Shown here one piece after another: positions 56,479 through 64,000 of a stretch of DNA of 64,000 bases; position 1 is the stretch's first letter; the number at the start of each line of letters is the position of its first letter. This DNA comes from Pseudomonas sp. Irchel s3h17. GTDB taxonomy: Bacteria; Pseudomonadota; Gammaproteobacteria; Pseudomonadales; Pseudomonadaceae. Made by a program: the position numbers and the translations under genes. The notes under the pieces are model-generated. The model made no database searches, had not been told where the DNA came from, and was given only the letters and a program-made list of their open reading frames with translations. The stretch spans positions 1 to 64,000 of the forward strand of contig NZ_FYDL01000008.1 in assembly GCF_900187505.1 (NCBI RefSeq). Direction: 5' to 3'.

Positions 56479-56712
56479 TCAGGTGGCCAGCACGCGGTGC
56501 AACCGTGCGCGAGTAATGCGTGGGGTCAGGCGGGCGCTGGCGGGTAGGGGCTGGTGCAACCAATGGGGGCGAATCTCGTTGATTTCCACCCAACCGTCGC
56601 CCATTGGCGGCACATGACAGTGCTTGAATGCCAGGCAACAGTCGTTGTTGTCGAGCCGGGCGAAGCTACGGAAATTGCGGTGTGGAGCAAACAGCGACCT
56701 GAGAAACTGCAT
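56479..56712 (-). CDS. Small conserved-looking hypothetical protein
   Basis: A 77-residue protein starting MQFLRSLFAPHRNFRSFARLD, with a good GAGGA Shine-Dalgarno seven bases upstream. The middle has NNDCCLAFKHC and GDGWVEINEI, and the end is basic. It looks like a small Pseudomonas protein that I have seen annotated only as hypothetical. No membrane segment. The stop lies after the 740-base spacer and the gene is divergent from yajG. Confidence 0.6.
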   Translation of the reverse strand: MQFLRSLFAPHRNFRSFARLDNNDCCLAFKHCHVPPMGDGWVEINEIRPHWLHQPLPASARLTPRITRARLHRVLAT

Positions 56713-56894
56713 GGCAATGTCCTCGAACGGTGACAGTGTTGACGTTAGCAGTGTGGCATGACGCTCGGGTTACCAAGGGCTCGCTCGGCGTAACATTACG
56801 CAAGTCTTCAGCCCATGTTCAGGGTCGCTGGTTTGAAGCGAGTGGCCCCCGCTATACTGCTGCTCTGTTTGTGCCTGATTCTGGAGAGAAGCGC

Positions 56895-57479
56895 ATGTTG
56901 CAACGCCTGTTGTTCGGTTTGATCACTGTGACCAGCTTGACCCTGGTTGGCTGCGCCCACAGCCCGCAGCAACTAGCCCCGGAGCCGAAACTGACGACTC
57001 AGCTGGCACCGGTCGGTCATGGTCAGCCAGTCGTGGTGAAGGTGGTTGACGGTCGTCCGTCGCCGACCCTGGGCACCCGTGGCGGCCTGTACCCGGAAAC
57101 CAGCGCGATTACGGTGCAAAGCGCGCAGATCCTGCCGAAGTTGCAGGCTCAGGCTGAAGCGGCTGTGCGCCTGTTGGGTTTCACGCCGACGGCCAATGCC
57201 TACAACGCGCCGCAGTTGACCGTGACCTTGGCCGAGCTGAAGTATCAGTCGCCTAAAGAAGGCATGTATGTGACCGAGGCGACCATCGGGGCGACTTTCC
57301 GTTCAGATGTGCAGAATGCCAACCGTCGCTATAGCGGTCGCTATGGCGCGTCGCTGGATCAGCGTTTTGGCATGGCGCCGAATCAGGAGACCAACACCAA
57401 GCTGGTCGGTGATGTCTTGAGTGATGCGTTGACTCGTTTGTTCAAGGATCCGACTGTGGGTCAGGTCTTGGGCGAGTAG
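56895..57479 (+). CDS. YajG-family lipoprotein
   Basis: A 194-residue lipoprotein with lipobox TLVGC (Cys20). The mature part has VVVKVVDGRPSPTLGTRGG, the conserved opening of the YajG family, and a C-terminal region with ALTRLFKDPTVGQVL. GGAG lies nine bases before the ATG at 56895. YajG proteins are thought to be located at the outer membrane with unknown role. It is monocistronic with a terminator directly after it. Confidence 0.85.
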   Translation: MLQRLLFGLITVTSLTLVGCAHSPQQLAPEPKLTTQLAPVGHGQPVVVKVVDGRPSPTLGTRGGLYPETSAITVQSAQILPKLQAQAEAAVRLLGFTPTANAYNAPQLTVTLAELKYQSPKEGMYVTEATIGATFRSDVQNANRRYSGRYGASLDQRFGMAPNQETNTKLVGDVLSDALTRLFKDPTVGQVLGE

Positions 57480-57501
57480 CGGTTTGCGGTGTGTCAGAAG
57501 A

Positions 57502-57533
57502 AGCCCGGTTTCAGTGATGAGCCGGGCTTTTTT
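57502..57533 (+). terminator. Terminator of the yajG-type gene
   Basis: AGCCCGG pairs with CCGGGCT across a 13-base loop and is followed by TTTTTGTTT. Confidence 0.88.
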
Positions 57534-57551
57534 GTTTCTGTTGATTGAATC

Positions 57552-57580
57552 TGTGGGAGCGGGCTTGCCTGCGAAGGCGG
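57552..57580. repeat. Single REP, GTGGGAGCGGGC type
   Basis: GTGGGAGCGGGCTTGCCTGC followed by GAAGGCGG is the left half of a common P. fluorescens REP. No inverted partner is seen close by. Confidence 0.7.
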
Positions 57581-57689
57581 CCTGGCAGCCGGCCATTCTC
57601 TTGCAGGTGCGGTGTACATATCCGTTGCTGCGGTCATGGCGACTTATGGTTTCGCCTGACGGCGACTCACTTTTTTTACAAGCGCCTAA

Positions 57690-58020
57690 AAAAATAAGCA
57701 AAAAAACGCTCGCCCCGAGCGTCCGGCCCCTCGCCAAGGCTCGGGGTTCCCTCGCTCCGGCATTCCTCAGGGGGCATCGCCCTCCGGTCGGCTTCGCTCG
57801 ACCTCCATGCGATGTCCTCGACTGTGTCGAGGGGCGCTGCGCGCCATTCCCCTGATGAACGCCTGCGCTCGGCCTGCCGATGGGGCGGGTGGATCAAGAT
57901 CAAAAGCCAAGGCAAGATCAAGAGCGGCAGGCGAGCTAACGCTCGGCCTGTTGAGTGGTGGGGCGGGTGTACGTTGGTTTGTATTTTTTTGGGCGGGGCA
58001 GCGGTATTGCGCTTGTACGT
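57690..58020. repeat. GC-rich intergenic repeat-like block
   Basis: The block carries several overlapping inverted segments (CCGAGCGTCCGG..., CTCGCCAAGGCTCGGGG, TCGACTGTGTCGAGGGGCGC). It has frames open on both strands with no Shine-Dalgarno or protein-like composition. It resembles dispersed intergenic blocks of fluorescent pseudomonads that are often miscalled as genes. I see no real gene. Confidence 0.5.
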
Positions 58021-58083
58021 GAAGGCGGCCTGATTGTTGACCAGGCACACCCTGTATCCAACCGGATGCGTCAGCGGCTGTCT

Positions 58084-58290
58084 TCACGCGGCTTGCGAGT
58101 AGAAGTCCAGTACGCTGACGCCGGTCAGCAGGTCGGTTTCCGGCAGGTCGGGATGCTGGTGTCCGCCCAGGGCGCAGTAGACGAGCCAGTGGCAGTCTTG
58201 AACGTTGAAGGCCAGGCTGCCGACGAGGGTTTGTTGTTCGTCGGTCGGGGTGATGAGGTAAAGGCGATCCTGGTTTTCGGCGTGCAGCAT
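58084..58290 (-). CDS. Small hypothetical protein
   Basis: A 68-residue protein from the ATG at 58290, with GGAG seven bases upstream. The sequence is balanced and acidic (MLHAENQDRLYLITPTDEQQ..., VSVLDFYSQAA) with one Cys-Trp pair. It looks like a folded small protein, but I do not recognise a family. Neighbours give no clue. Confidence 0.6.
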   Translation of the reverse strand: MLHAENQDRLYLITPTDEQQTLVGSLAFNVQDCHWLVYCALGGHQHPDLPETDLLTGVSVLDFYSQAA

Positions 58291-58484
58291 GACAGGCTCC
58301 GTGTCGGTTTCGAGGAGCGACAGCTTGGCGTGTTTAGATGACGAAGACGTGACGCAGGGCATGAGTCGGTCGAATGGCTGGTTTTTTGTCGGAAAGCGAG
58401 GGCAGGGAGCGGGGCTTTGGGTAGAATCCGCGCCGCGGGTGTTGTTTCGATGTCCCGTATGCCCCGTTTCGGATGAGGTTCACG

Positions 58485-58772
58485 ATGTCGTTGCAAATGA
58501 TCTGGTCGTTGTTTACCGCTCACCCCGCCAAACTGATCAATGTCTTCGCGCTGCTGGTTGCCTGCCCCGGTGGCTGGTTGTTGCACGCGACCCGTCGTCG
58601 CGAGCAGCAGGCACGGGCCAGTCTCGCCGCGCAGGCCGGGCGTGCGGACGCCGATACTCAGGTGCACTTGTCGAGCATCGCAACCCTGCGCATGAACCGC
58701 GTTTTCTACGCATTCGGCTTTGCCTGTCTGGGCCTGGCGTTGCTGGTGTCGTGGATCAGTACGCGGATCTGA
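58485..58772 (+). CDS. Small two-helix membrane protein
   Basis: A 95-residue protein with hydrophobic segments at about residues 18-34 and 72-92, separated by an Arg/Gln-rich cytoplasmic-like loop (ATRRREQQARASLAAQAGR). The ATG at 58485 has GAGG seven bases upstream and is preferred to an ATG 12 bases earlier. Function unknown. Confidence 0.7.
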   Translation: MSLQMIWSLFTAHPAKLINVFALLVACPGGWLLHATRRREQQARASLAAQAGRADADTQVHLSSIATLRMNRVFYAFGFACLGLALLVSWISTRI

Positions 58773-58865
58773 CACTGCTCGGGAGCCTGTCCAAGGCAAT
58801 CAAAAACGGCGCCCTGGAGGCTAATGCCGATCAGTTAAGCCAAAGACCAGCCGAACATAGTACCC

Positions 58866-58954
58866 GTGGCGAGGGAGCTTGCTCCCGCTGGGCTGCGTAG
58901 CAGCCCAAAAACAGGGCCGCTTTGCGCCCCAGCGGGAGCAAGCTCCCTCGCCAC
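58866..58954. repeat. REPIN, GTGGCGAGGGAGC type
   Basis: Inverted ends GTGGCGAGGGAGCTTGCTCC and its complement enclose a 45-base core with the hairpin GGGCTGCGTAGCAGCCC. It is the same family as the three copies at 49.9-50.5 kb but with a shorter core. Confidence 0.9.
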
Positions 58955-59033
58955 GGGTTTCGTGTTCGGCTTTATTTCTCTTAACTGACTAGCATTAGCC
59001 CTGGAGGCGCCGTTTCTGTTTGAAGCCCAAGCC

Positions 59034-60200
59034 TTACAGCGGTAAACCCGCCTTGACCCGGTACTGATTGCGCACCGGTGTCGCGTATTGCAGCACCAGG
59101 AACGGGCGGTGTTCCTCGGGGCAGGCATCGAGGCGGCTTTGCCATTCTTGCCCGGCCTTGGCCAGTTCTTCGGCCGAGAACAGATCGGCAGCCTTCGGCA
59201 CCTGCAATTGTGGGTCGGCATCGTTCCACTGGGCGTACGCCAGGTAGTGCACCGGGAACAACCGGTAACCGCCGAGGATCTGCTTGTCCATCTCGACCGC
59301 CAATTGCTTGGTGTCGTCGAACAGCTCGGTGATGGGCGTTGCAAAGTTGACGTGGACCCGGCCCTTGTAGCCGGTAATGCCCTTGGCGATGCTCGCATCG
59401 TCCTCGCCCGGTGCCTTGGTGTAACTGCCGGTGGTGGCGCGGATGTACAGTTCGCGGGCCTTGGCCTGGTCGCACGGGTCGTACTCGTAGCTGATCGAGA
59501 CCGGGGTCAGGTTCAGCGACTGGATGACCTCGCCGAACGGCTCGTCCTTGCGGCTCATGTGAAACATCTTGAGGATCGCCGACTCGGTGCGATCGTCTCC
59601 GTCCTTGGCGCGGCCTTCGGCCTGGGCGATCCAGATCGAGGCGCAATCGTTGCGGATCGAGTGGTTGATGTACGCCGACAGCAACTGATACGCCGCCATC
59701 TTCTCGCGCCGGCCGGTAATGGAACGGTGCACGATAAAGCTTTTGTTCAGGCGCATCAGGTCGCTGACGAAAGGCTTTTGCAGCAGGTTGTCGCCAATGG
59801 CGATGCGCGGCGTGGGCAGGCCGGCGTGGTAGATCGCGTAGTTGACGAACGCCGGGTCCATCACGATGTCGCGATGGTTGGCCAGGAACAGATAGGCACT
59901 GCCGGACTTGAATTGCTCGACGCCGGTGTAGGTCACGCCGTCGGTAGCGCGCTCGATGGTGTGGTCGACATAGAACTCGACCTTGTCTTGCAGCGTTGCA
60001 ACCGAGGTGATACCAGCAAACTCACGGCGTAGCCGGTGAGCTAAAAGTGGCTTGAGCATCCAGCCCAGGGCGCCGGCAAGGCGCGGGAAGCGAAAGTGGG
60101 TGAGAATATCTAGAAACGCCTTGTCGCTCAGCAGCCGTGCCAGCACTGCCGGGACTTCGCTGTCGTCGTAAGGTCGGATGGCATCGAATGCGCCCATCAT
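59034..60200 (-). CDS. PlsC-like glycerophosphate acyltransferase
   Basis: A 388-residue acyltransferase. The catalytic NHRDIVMDP (HxxxxD type) is near residue 108. A substrate-binding block lies around FIVHRSITGRREKMAAYQLL, and IWIAQAEGRAKDGDDRT near residue 195 matches the (F/I)PEGTR-like block. VSISYEYDPC is a family motif of this longer subgroup. There is no obvious membrane span beyond the N-terminal hydrophobic part. It probably acylates lysophosphatidate or a related lipid. It is divergent from the small zinc-protein gene. Confidence 0.85.
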   Translation of the reverse strand: MMGAFDAIRPYDDSEVPAVLARLLSDKAFLDILTHFRFPRLAGALGWMLKPLLAHRLRREFAGITSVATLQDKVEFYVDHTIERATDGVTYTGVEQFKSGSAYLFLANHRDIVMDPAFVNYAIYHAGLPTPRIAIGDNLLQKPFVSDLMRLNKSFIVHRSITGRREKMAAYQLLSAYINHSIRNDCASIWIAQAEGRAKDGDDRTESAILKMFHMSRKDEPFGEVIQSLNLTPVSISYEYDPCDQAKARELYIRATTGSYTKAPGEDDASIAKGITGYKGRVHVNFATPITELFDDTKQLAVEMDKQILGGYRLFPVHYLAYAQWNDADPQLQVPKAADLFSAEELAKAGQEWQSRLDACPEEHRPFLVLQYATPVRNQYRVKAGLPL

Positions 60201-60341
60201 GCTCTCTTGTTAGAAACGGCTAGGGTAAGTAATGGATTGGATCGAATCCACACAGGGTACGGTCTGAAAAAAGCAGCTCAAACAAAAATAGCCCTGCAAA
60301 TAGACCGGCGATTATACGCACAAGTCACTTGGGAGACCGTG

Positions 60342-60524
60342 ATGCTGGAAACCGAGCGCTATGAATGCCCTTACTGTGGTGAAGAAGTGGAGGCTGTTCT
60401 GGATTTGTCTGGCGGTGACCAGACGTATATCGAGGACTGTCCAGTGTGCTGTCGCCCCATCACCTTTGTTCTGCAGACCGACGGTCATGAGTGGTTGCTC
60501 GAAGTTCACAGCGAAAACGAGTGA
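60342..60524 (+). CDS. CPXCG-motif small zinc-ribbon protein
   Basis: A 60-residue protein with two zinc knuckles: CPYC near residues 9-12 (ECPYCGEE) and CPVC near 33-36 (EDCPVCCRP). The acidic C-terminus is typical of this family. GGGAG lies before the ATG. It is followed 12 bases later by the DUF2007 gene, an arrangement seen in other pseudomonads. Role unknown. Confidence 0.88.
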   Translation: MLETERYECPYCGEEVEAVLDLSGGDQTYIEDCPVCCRPITFVLQTDGHEWLLEVHSENE

Positions 60525-60536
60525 GGGGTGGCTTCT

Positions 60537-60797
60537 ATGCAGCGCATCTACGAACCGGAAAACCTGATGGAAGGTGAGTTGCTGCAAGGCATGCTGGCCA
60601 GCGAAGGCGTGGAAGCGCACCTGGTGGGGCGCGATTTGCTCGGTGGCACGGGTGAGTTGCCGGCATTCGGGTTGCTGGGCCTGGCGGTGGACAATGACCA
60701 GGCCCAGTACGCGCGGGAGCTGATCGCGGCCTACAATGCCGCTCTGCCGCTGCCCGGTGACGAACCGGATAGCTTCCCCGGCGTGCTGGTCTGTTAG
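60537..60797 (+). CDS. DUF2007 protein, putative signal transducer
   Basis: An 86-residue protein opening MQRIYEPENLMEGELLQGMLASEG, the hallmark of DUF2007. A later LGLAVDNDQAQYARELI fits the same fold. A GAGGGG is placed upstream. It is in tandem with the CPXCG gene and 35 bases ahead of the SRAP gene, so the three may form one operon. Confidence 0.85.
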   Translation: MQRIYEPENLMEGELLQGMLASEGVEAHLVGRDLLGGTGELPAFGLLGLAVDNDQAQYARELIAAYNAALPLPGDEPDSFPGVLVC

Positions 60798-60832
60798 GCT
60801 GGTATTCGTTTGATCAAGAGTCGTGTTGCCCC

Positions 60833-61453
60833 ATGTGTGGACGTTTTGCCCTGTTTCGTTGGAACCCCGCGTTTGCGGCCTTGCCCGGTTTTCCGGCCGA
60901 TCAGCAGGCGCAGTGGAATATTTCGCCCAATGATTCGGTGCTGATCCTGCGCGCCGAGGCGGGCCAGCGTACCCTCGCGCGCGCCCGCTGGGGCTTGACG
61001 CCTGCGTGGCTGACCGATCTGTCGAAGACCCCGGCCCATGCCCGGGCGGAAACCATCGCCGAACAGCCGATGTTTCGCGAGGCCTTGCGCCTGCGCCGTT
61101 GCCTGTTACCGGCCAACGGCTTCTACGAATGGCGCGGTACCACCCGCAAGCGCCCGTACTGGCTGACGCCGGGAGAAGGTTCGGCATTGTTTTTTGCCGC
61201 GATCTGGGACGCGTATCCAGTGCAGGAACAGGTCTGGTTGAGTACGGCGGTGGTGACTCAGGCCGCGGCCAGCCAACGCCGGCCGTTGATTCTCGATGCG
61301 GCAGGGCAGGAAGCCTGGCTCAACCCCGAAACCCCGCTGCACGCCCTGCAGGCGCTGCTCGCCAGCGAGCCTGCCGCCTTGCGCGAGCGGGTGCTGGCGA
61401 ACCTGGTGAATGATCCGAAGCTCAATGCGCCGGAATGCCTGACCCCTGGGTGA
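60833..61453 (+). CDS. SRAP-domain protein (HMCES/YedK family), divergent active site
   Basis: A 206-residue SRAP protein; the family crosslinks to abasic sites in single-stranded DNA through Cys2. Cys2 is present (MCGRFA), and Glu99 in PANGFYEW is conserved. The Asn in the NARxET motif is His69 here (AHARAET), and the His of the HxRMP motif is Ser147 (ASQRRPLIL). The rest of the fold (WGLTPAW, RRCLLPANG, ARAETIAEQPMFREAL) is standard. Two catalytic substitutions make the chemistry uncertain. It follows the DUF2007 gene by 35 bases. Confidence 0.87.
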   Translation: MCGRFALFRWNPAFAALPGFPADQQAQWNISPNDSVLILRAEAGQRTLARARWGLTPAWLTDLSKTPAHARAETIAEQPMFREALRLRRCLLPANGFYEWRGTTRKRPYWLTPGEGSALFFAAIWDAYPVQEQVWLSTAVVTQAAASQRRPLILDAAGQEAWLNPETPLHALQALLASEPAALRERVLANLVNDPKLNAPECLTPG

Positions 61454-61665
61454 TGTCATTTCACCAAGGGCAGATTTTCGCGTGCACGTGTCGCGTCGAG
61501 ACTGGTGCCGGGTCTTGATGCCGTTGGTCGAGGGGCGATTTATACGCGGGTTGAGGCACAGGAGAATGGGCCAGGGCAGGAAATGATGTGTTACACGTCT
61601 GTTGCATCTGGCGCGGATACAGCGCACCGCCTACGATACGCGCCATGTTTTCAGGGAGCGTTTTC

Positions 61666-62484
61666 ATGAGTAAAAGACAGGTTTTGTGTGCGCTGGGTGC
61701 CAGTTTGCTGATCGCTGGCTGTCAGTCGGTCAACACCACCAGCGGTGGCGCCGTGGGTGTGGAGCGCTCGCAGTGGATGTTCAGCATGCTGTCGACCGAT
61801 GAGGTCAATCAGATGTATGCCCAGTCCTACCAAAAGACCGTGGGCGAGGCGGGTAAAAAAGGCGTGCTGGACCAGACCAGCAGCGATGCCCGGCGGGTCG
61901 ATGCCATCGCCACGCGCCTGATCGCCCAGGCACCGACCTTCCGCCCGGATTCGGCGCAATGGAAGTGGGAAGTCAACCTGATCAAGAGTGACGAACTCAA
62001 CGCCAATTGCGGCCCCGGCGGCAAGATCATTTTCTACACCGGGCTGATCGACAAGCTCAAGCTCACCGACGACGAAATCGCCGCGATCATGGGCCATGAA
62101 ATCGCCCACGCCTTGCGCGAGCACGGTCGTGAAGCGATGTCCAAGGCCTATGGCATTGAAATGGCCAAGCAGGGCGCTGGCGTGTTGCTCGGCCTGGGCC
62201 AGGATACCCTGGCGCTGGCCGATACCGTGGCCAACTACGGCATGACCTTGCCCAACAGCCGCGCCAACGAAAACGAAGCCGACCTGATCGGCCTGGAACT
62301 GGCCGCACGCGCCGGCTACAACCCGAACGCGGCGATCACCCTGTGGAACAAAATGAGCAAGGTCTCCGGAGGTTCGCCGCCTGAGTTCATGAGCACTCAC
62401 CCGGCCTCCAGCAGCCGGATCGAGGCGTTGCAGGCCGCGATCCCGAAAGTCATGCCGCTCTATCTGAACGCCAAGAAGTCCTGA
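61666..62484 (+). CDS. M48-family metalloprotease lipoprotein
   Basis: A 272-residue lipoprotein protease. The lipobox is LLIAGC (Cys19). The zinc motif HEIAH is at residues 144-148, with the third ligand in NENEADLIGLEL near residue 205. It resembles LoiP/YcaL periplasmic quality-control proteases. GGGAG lies before the ATG at 61666. The 210-base upstream spacer shows no other gene. Confidence 0.9.
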   Translation: MSKRQVLCALGASLLIAGCQSVNTTSGGAVGVERSQWMFSMLSTDEVNQMYAQSYQKTVGEAGKKGVLDQTSSDARRVDAIATRLIAQAPTFRPDSAQWKWEVNLIKSDELNANCGPGGKIIFYTGLIDKLKLTDDEIAAIMGHEIAHALREHGREAMSKAYGIEMAKQGAGVLLGLGQDTLALADTVANYGMTLPNSRANENEADLIGLELAARAGYNPNAAITLWNKMSKVSGGSPPEFMSTHPASSSRIEALQAAIPKVMPLYLNAKKS

Positions 62485-62486
62485 GC

Positions 62487-62525
62487 CACTGATCGTTCCC
62501 ACGCGGAGCGTGGGAACGATCAGTG
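62487..62525. terminator. 18-bp perfect hairpin between convergent genes
   Basis: CACTGATCGTTCCCACGC pairs fully with its complement across only GGA. It begins 3 bases after the protease stop and ends 8 bases before the GDT1 gene stop. The core CGTTCCCACGC is a known P. fluorescens repeat palindrome. It lacks T-runs, so it may act by blocking or stabilising rather than as a classic terminator. Confidence 0.7.
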
Positions 62526-62532
62526 TCCCGAG

Positions 62533-63117
62533 TTACACCCAGCCACTGCTCTGCATGGCCTTGTACACCGCAACAATGGCCAGGATGAAGAATGCCGACG
62601 CTGCCAGGCGACGGATCAGGGTCAGGGGCAGTTTGTCCGCGGCAAAGTTACCGGCCAGGACCACCGGCACGTTGGCGATCAGCATGCCCAGGGTGGTGCC
62701 GATAATCACCAGCCACAACTCCGGGTATTGCGCCGCGAGCATCACGGTGGCGATCTGGGTCTTGTCACCGATTTCCGCCAGGAAGAAGGCAATCAGCGTG
62801 GTGAGGAACGGTCCGAACTTGCGGGCCGTGCTGGCTTCGTCGTCGTCCATCTTGTCCGGCACCAGGGTCCACAGCGCGGTGGCGGCAAAGCTGGCGGCAA
62901 GGATCCAGTGCAGCACCGAATCCGAAAAGAAGCTGCCGACCCAGGCGCCGACGGCACCGGCGGCGGCATGGTTGGCCAGGGTCGCGGCGACGATACCGGC
63001 GATGATTGGCCAGGGCTTGCGAAAGCGGGCGGCGAGAATGAGGGCGAGCAGTTGCGTCTTGTCGCCGATTTCGGCCAAGGCAACGACTGCGGTGGGAACG
63101 AGTAGAGAGTCCAGCAT
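62533..63117 (-). CDS. mneA: GDT1/TMEM165-family manganese exporter
   Basis: A 194-residue membrane protein of the UPF0016/GDT1 family with six helices. Two signature motifs EIGDKT occur near residues 16-21 and in FFLAEIGDKTQ near residue 110. The family exports Mn2+ (or exchanges it) across the cytoplasmic membrane. The start is the ATG at 63117, with AGGA nine bases upstream. A yybP-ykoY riboswitch lies in the leader, which supports a manganese role. The gene symbol follows the bacterial GDT1 exporter and is inferred. Confidence 0.88.
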   Translation of the reverse strand: MLDSLLVPTAVVALAEIGDKTQLLALILAARFRKPWPIIAGIVAATLANHAAAGAVGAWVGSFFSDSVLHWILAASFAATALWTLVPDKMDDDEASTARKFGPFLTTLIAFFLAEIGDKTQIATVMLAAQYPELWLVIIGTTLGMLIANVPVVLAGNFAADKLPLTLIRRLAASAFFILAIVAVYKAMQSSGWV

Positions 63118-63232
63118 CAGGGCATTCCTAAGGGGCGGGTCGACACGGCTATGACACGTACAGCCTTCCCGCCCCGGGTAAGGTGTGCGTGTCATAGGTC
63201 TTGTCAAACCCTGCGGTCCGTCTGTGCGGACA

Positions 63233-63319
63233 CTTGGGTCGCATACGCCATGATCTGAGGATCAAGTATGTTGACGTATGCCGGACGAGCATGGCGCTCG
63301 TGGGAGACTACTCCCCTAG
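63233..63319 (-). promoter_or_regulatory. yybP-ykoY manganese riboswitch
   Basis: On the minus strand the conserved AGGGGAGTAG is at 63317-63308. It is followed by the second core element ACGTCAACATAC in a stem-loop closed by GCATACG/CGTATGC. The outer stem is CTAGGG (63319-63314) with CCCAAG (63238-63233). These are the invariant parts of the Mn2+-sensing yybP-ykoY family. The 115 bases to the ATG can form competing pairs (ATGACACG/CGTGTCAT and GGGGCGGG/CCCGCCCC), the latter next to the Shine-Dalgarno, suggesting translational control. Confidence 0.85.
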
Positions 63320-63380
63320 GACGGAGCGGATTCTGCCTAGGCAAAATCCATTCGGCAAGCGTTCTTTTTCAACGGGGTAT

Positions 63381-64000
63381 TCAACCGCGCTTGGCCCGGT
63401 AGATGCGGAACCCCTGTCCTTCAGCCTTGATCGAACAGGCGCCAAGATGCTCTTCGATCAGCGGCTGGTACTTCAGGAAACTATTGGCTACCAGGCGAAG
63501 TTCCCCACCATTTTTCAGATGTTTGGCCGCTTTTCGCAGCAGGTTTTCCGTGGCGAAGTAATCGGTATGGACCCCGACATGGAACGGTGGATTACTCAGG
63601 ATCGCGCTCAAGCCCATGGGCGCGGCGTCGATGCCATCACCGGTCAGCACCTCGGCTTCCAGGCCGTTGGCGGCCAGTGTCAGGCGGCTGCTGGCAGCGG
63701 CGAACGCATCGACGTCCAGCAGGGTGACAGTGTTGTGCGGGTAGCGACGTTTCACCGCGGCCCCCAGAACGCCGGCACCGCAACCGAAGTCCAGCAAGTG
63801 ACCGCTGGGCAGTTTGTCCAGGTGTTCAAGCAGCAGGGCGCTGCCTCGATCCAGGCGACCGTGGCTGAACACACCTGGCAGGCTGATGACTGTCAGCGGG
63901 CCTTCGGCCAGTGGCAGCTCATAGGTTTGCGCCAGGCTCTCCAGTGATTTGGCCTGCGGTGCGTTGGCCACGGTCACTTGCCAGAGCTGGCAATGCCGCG
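63381..64000 (-). CDS. rsmC: 16S rRNA G1207 methyltransferase, C-terminal part, cut by window edge
   Basis: The last about 206 codons of an RsmC-type methyltransferase. The frame continues to the window edge without a start. [18 protein letters not shown] is the S-adenosylmethionine loop and [10 protein letters not shown] the substrate NPPF motif. The N-terminal domain is outside the window. A GTG at 63977 is internal, not the true start. RsmC methylates G1207 of 16S rRNA. It lies upstream of the riboswitch leader on the same strand. Confidence 0.9.
   Translation of the reverse strand, partial: RHCQLWQVTVANAPQAKSLESLAQTYELPLAEGPLTVISLPGVFSHGRLDRGSALLLEHLDKLPSGHLLDFGCGAGVLGAAVKRRYPHNTVTLLDVDAFAAASSRLTLAANGLEAEVLTGDGIDAAPMGLSAILSNPPFHVGVHTDYFATENLLRKAAKHLKNGGELRLVANSFLKYQPLIEEHLGACSIKAEGQGFRIYRAKRG

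Noticed and set aside
57690..58090. Several 60-130 codon frames on both strands
   Set aside because: Overlapping frames in a palindrome-rich GC block, with no ribosome sites and no protein-like composition.

Overview
The window is chromosomal DNA of a fluorescent Pseudomonas (P. fluorescens group). The gene order is that of the P. aeruginosa PA4640 to PA4690 region as I remember it: mksFEB, holD-rimI, carbonic anhydrase, ychF-pth-rplY-prs, tRNA-Gln, ispE-lolB, hemA-prfA-prmC-moeB-murI-pagL, phr, hemH, uraA-upp-hpt, mqo. The DNA is GC-rich, carries Pseudomonas-type REP palindromes, and begins with the 5S gene of an rRNA operon whose body lies to the left. No prophage, insertion sequence, integrase or CRISPR array was seen.

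Layout. 0-4 kb: 5S rRNA, then a pqiA-pqiA-pqiB lipid-transport operon whose last protein carries six MCE domains. 4-9 kb: the condensin operon mksFEB on the minus strand. 9-11.4 kb: holD-rimI and a beta-carbonic anhydrase. 11.4-25.5 kb: an accessory stretch with a SET-domain protein, transporters (AtoE type, MHS type, Fsr type), RidA, a cupin, AraC and MerR regulators, two GNAT-like or effector-binding proteins, a HigBA toxin-antitoxin pair, gamma-glutamyltransferase, a zinc-peptidase-like protein and tRNA-Met. 25.5-38.2 kb: dense housekeeping genes for translation, isoprenoids, lipoprotein sorting, haem, cell wall and lipid A.

38.2-41.8 kb is the most unusual part. A PAAR-type type VI secretion effector is followed by a tandem array of (effector C-terminal tail + membrane-anchored immunity-like gene) modules with a period of about 800 bp. 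The first two modules have open immunity genes. The third is decayed. The free-standing tails overlap the immunity genes through ATGA junctions. The block sits where P. aeruginosa has pagL directly next to phr.

42-50 kb: a probable light-response and tetrapyrrole cluster (SDR, photolyase, LitR-like MerR regulator, DUF523/DUF1722 protein, renalase, TIGR01777 protein, ferrochelatase). Paired TGTACA-type boxes stand at both of its control regions. 49.8-50.6 kb: three tandem 271-bp units that have captured the 3' ends of the convergent hemH and uraA genes together with a REPIN. 50.5-57.5 kb: pyrimidine and purine salvage, malate:quinone oxidoreductase and small conserved proteins. 57.5-64 kb: REP-rich spacers, an acyltransferase, small zinc and DUF2007 proteins, a SRAP protein with two altered active-site residues, an M48 lipoprotein protease, a GDT1-family manganese exporter behind a yybP-ykoY riboswitch, and rsmC cut by the window edge.
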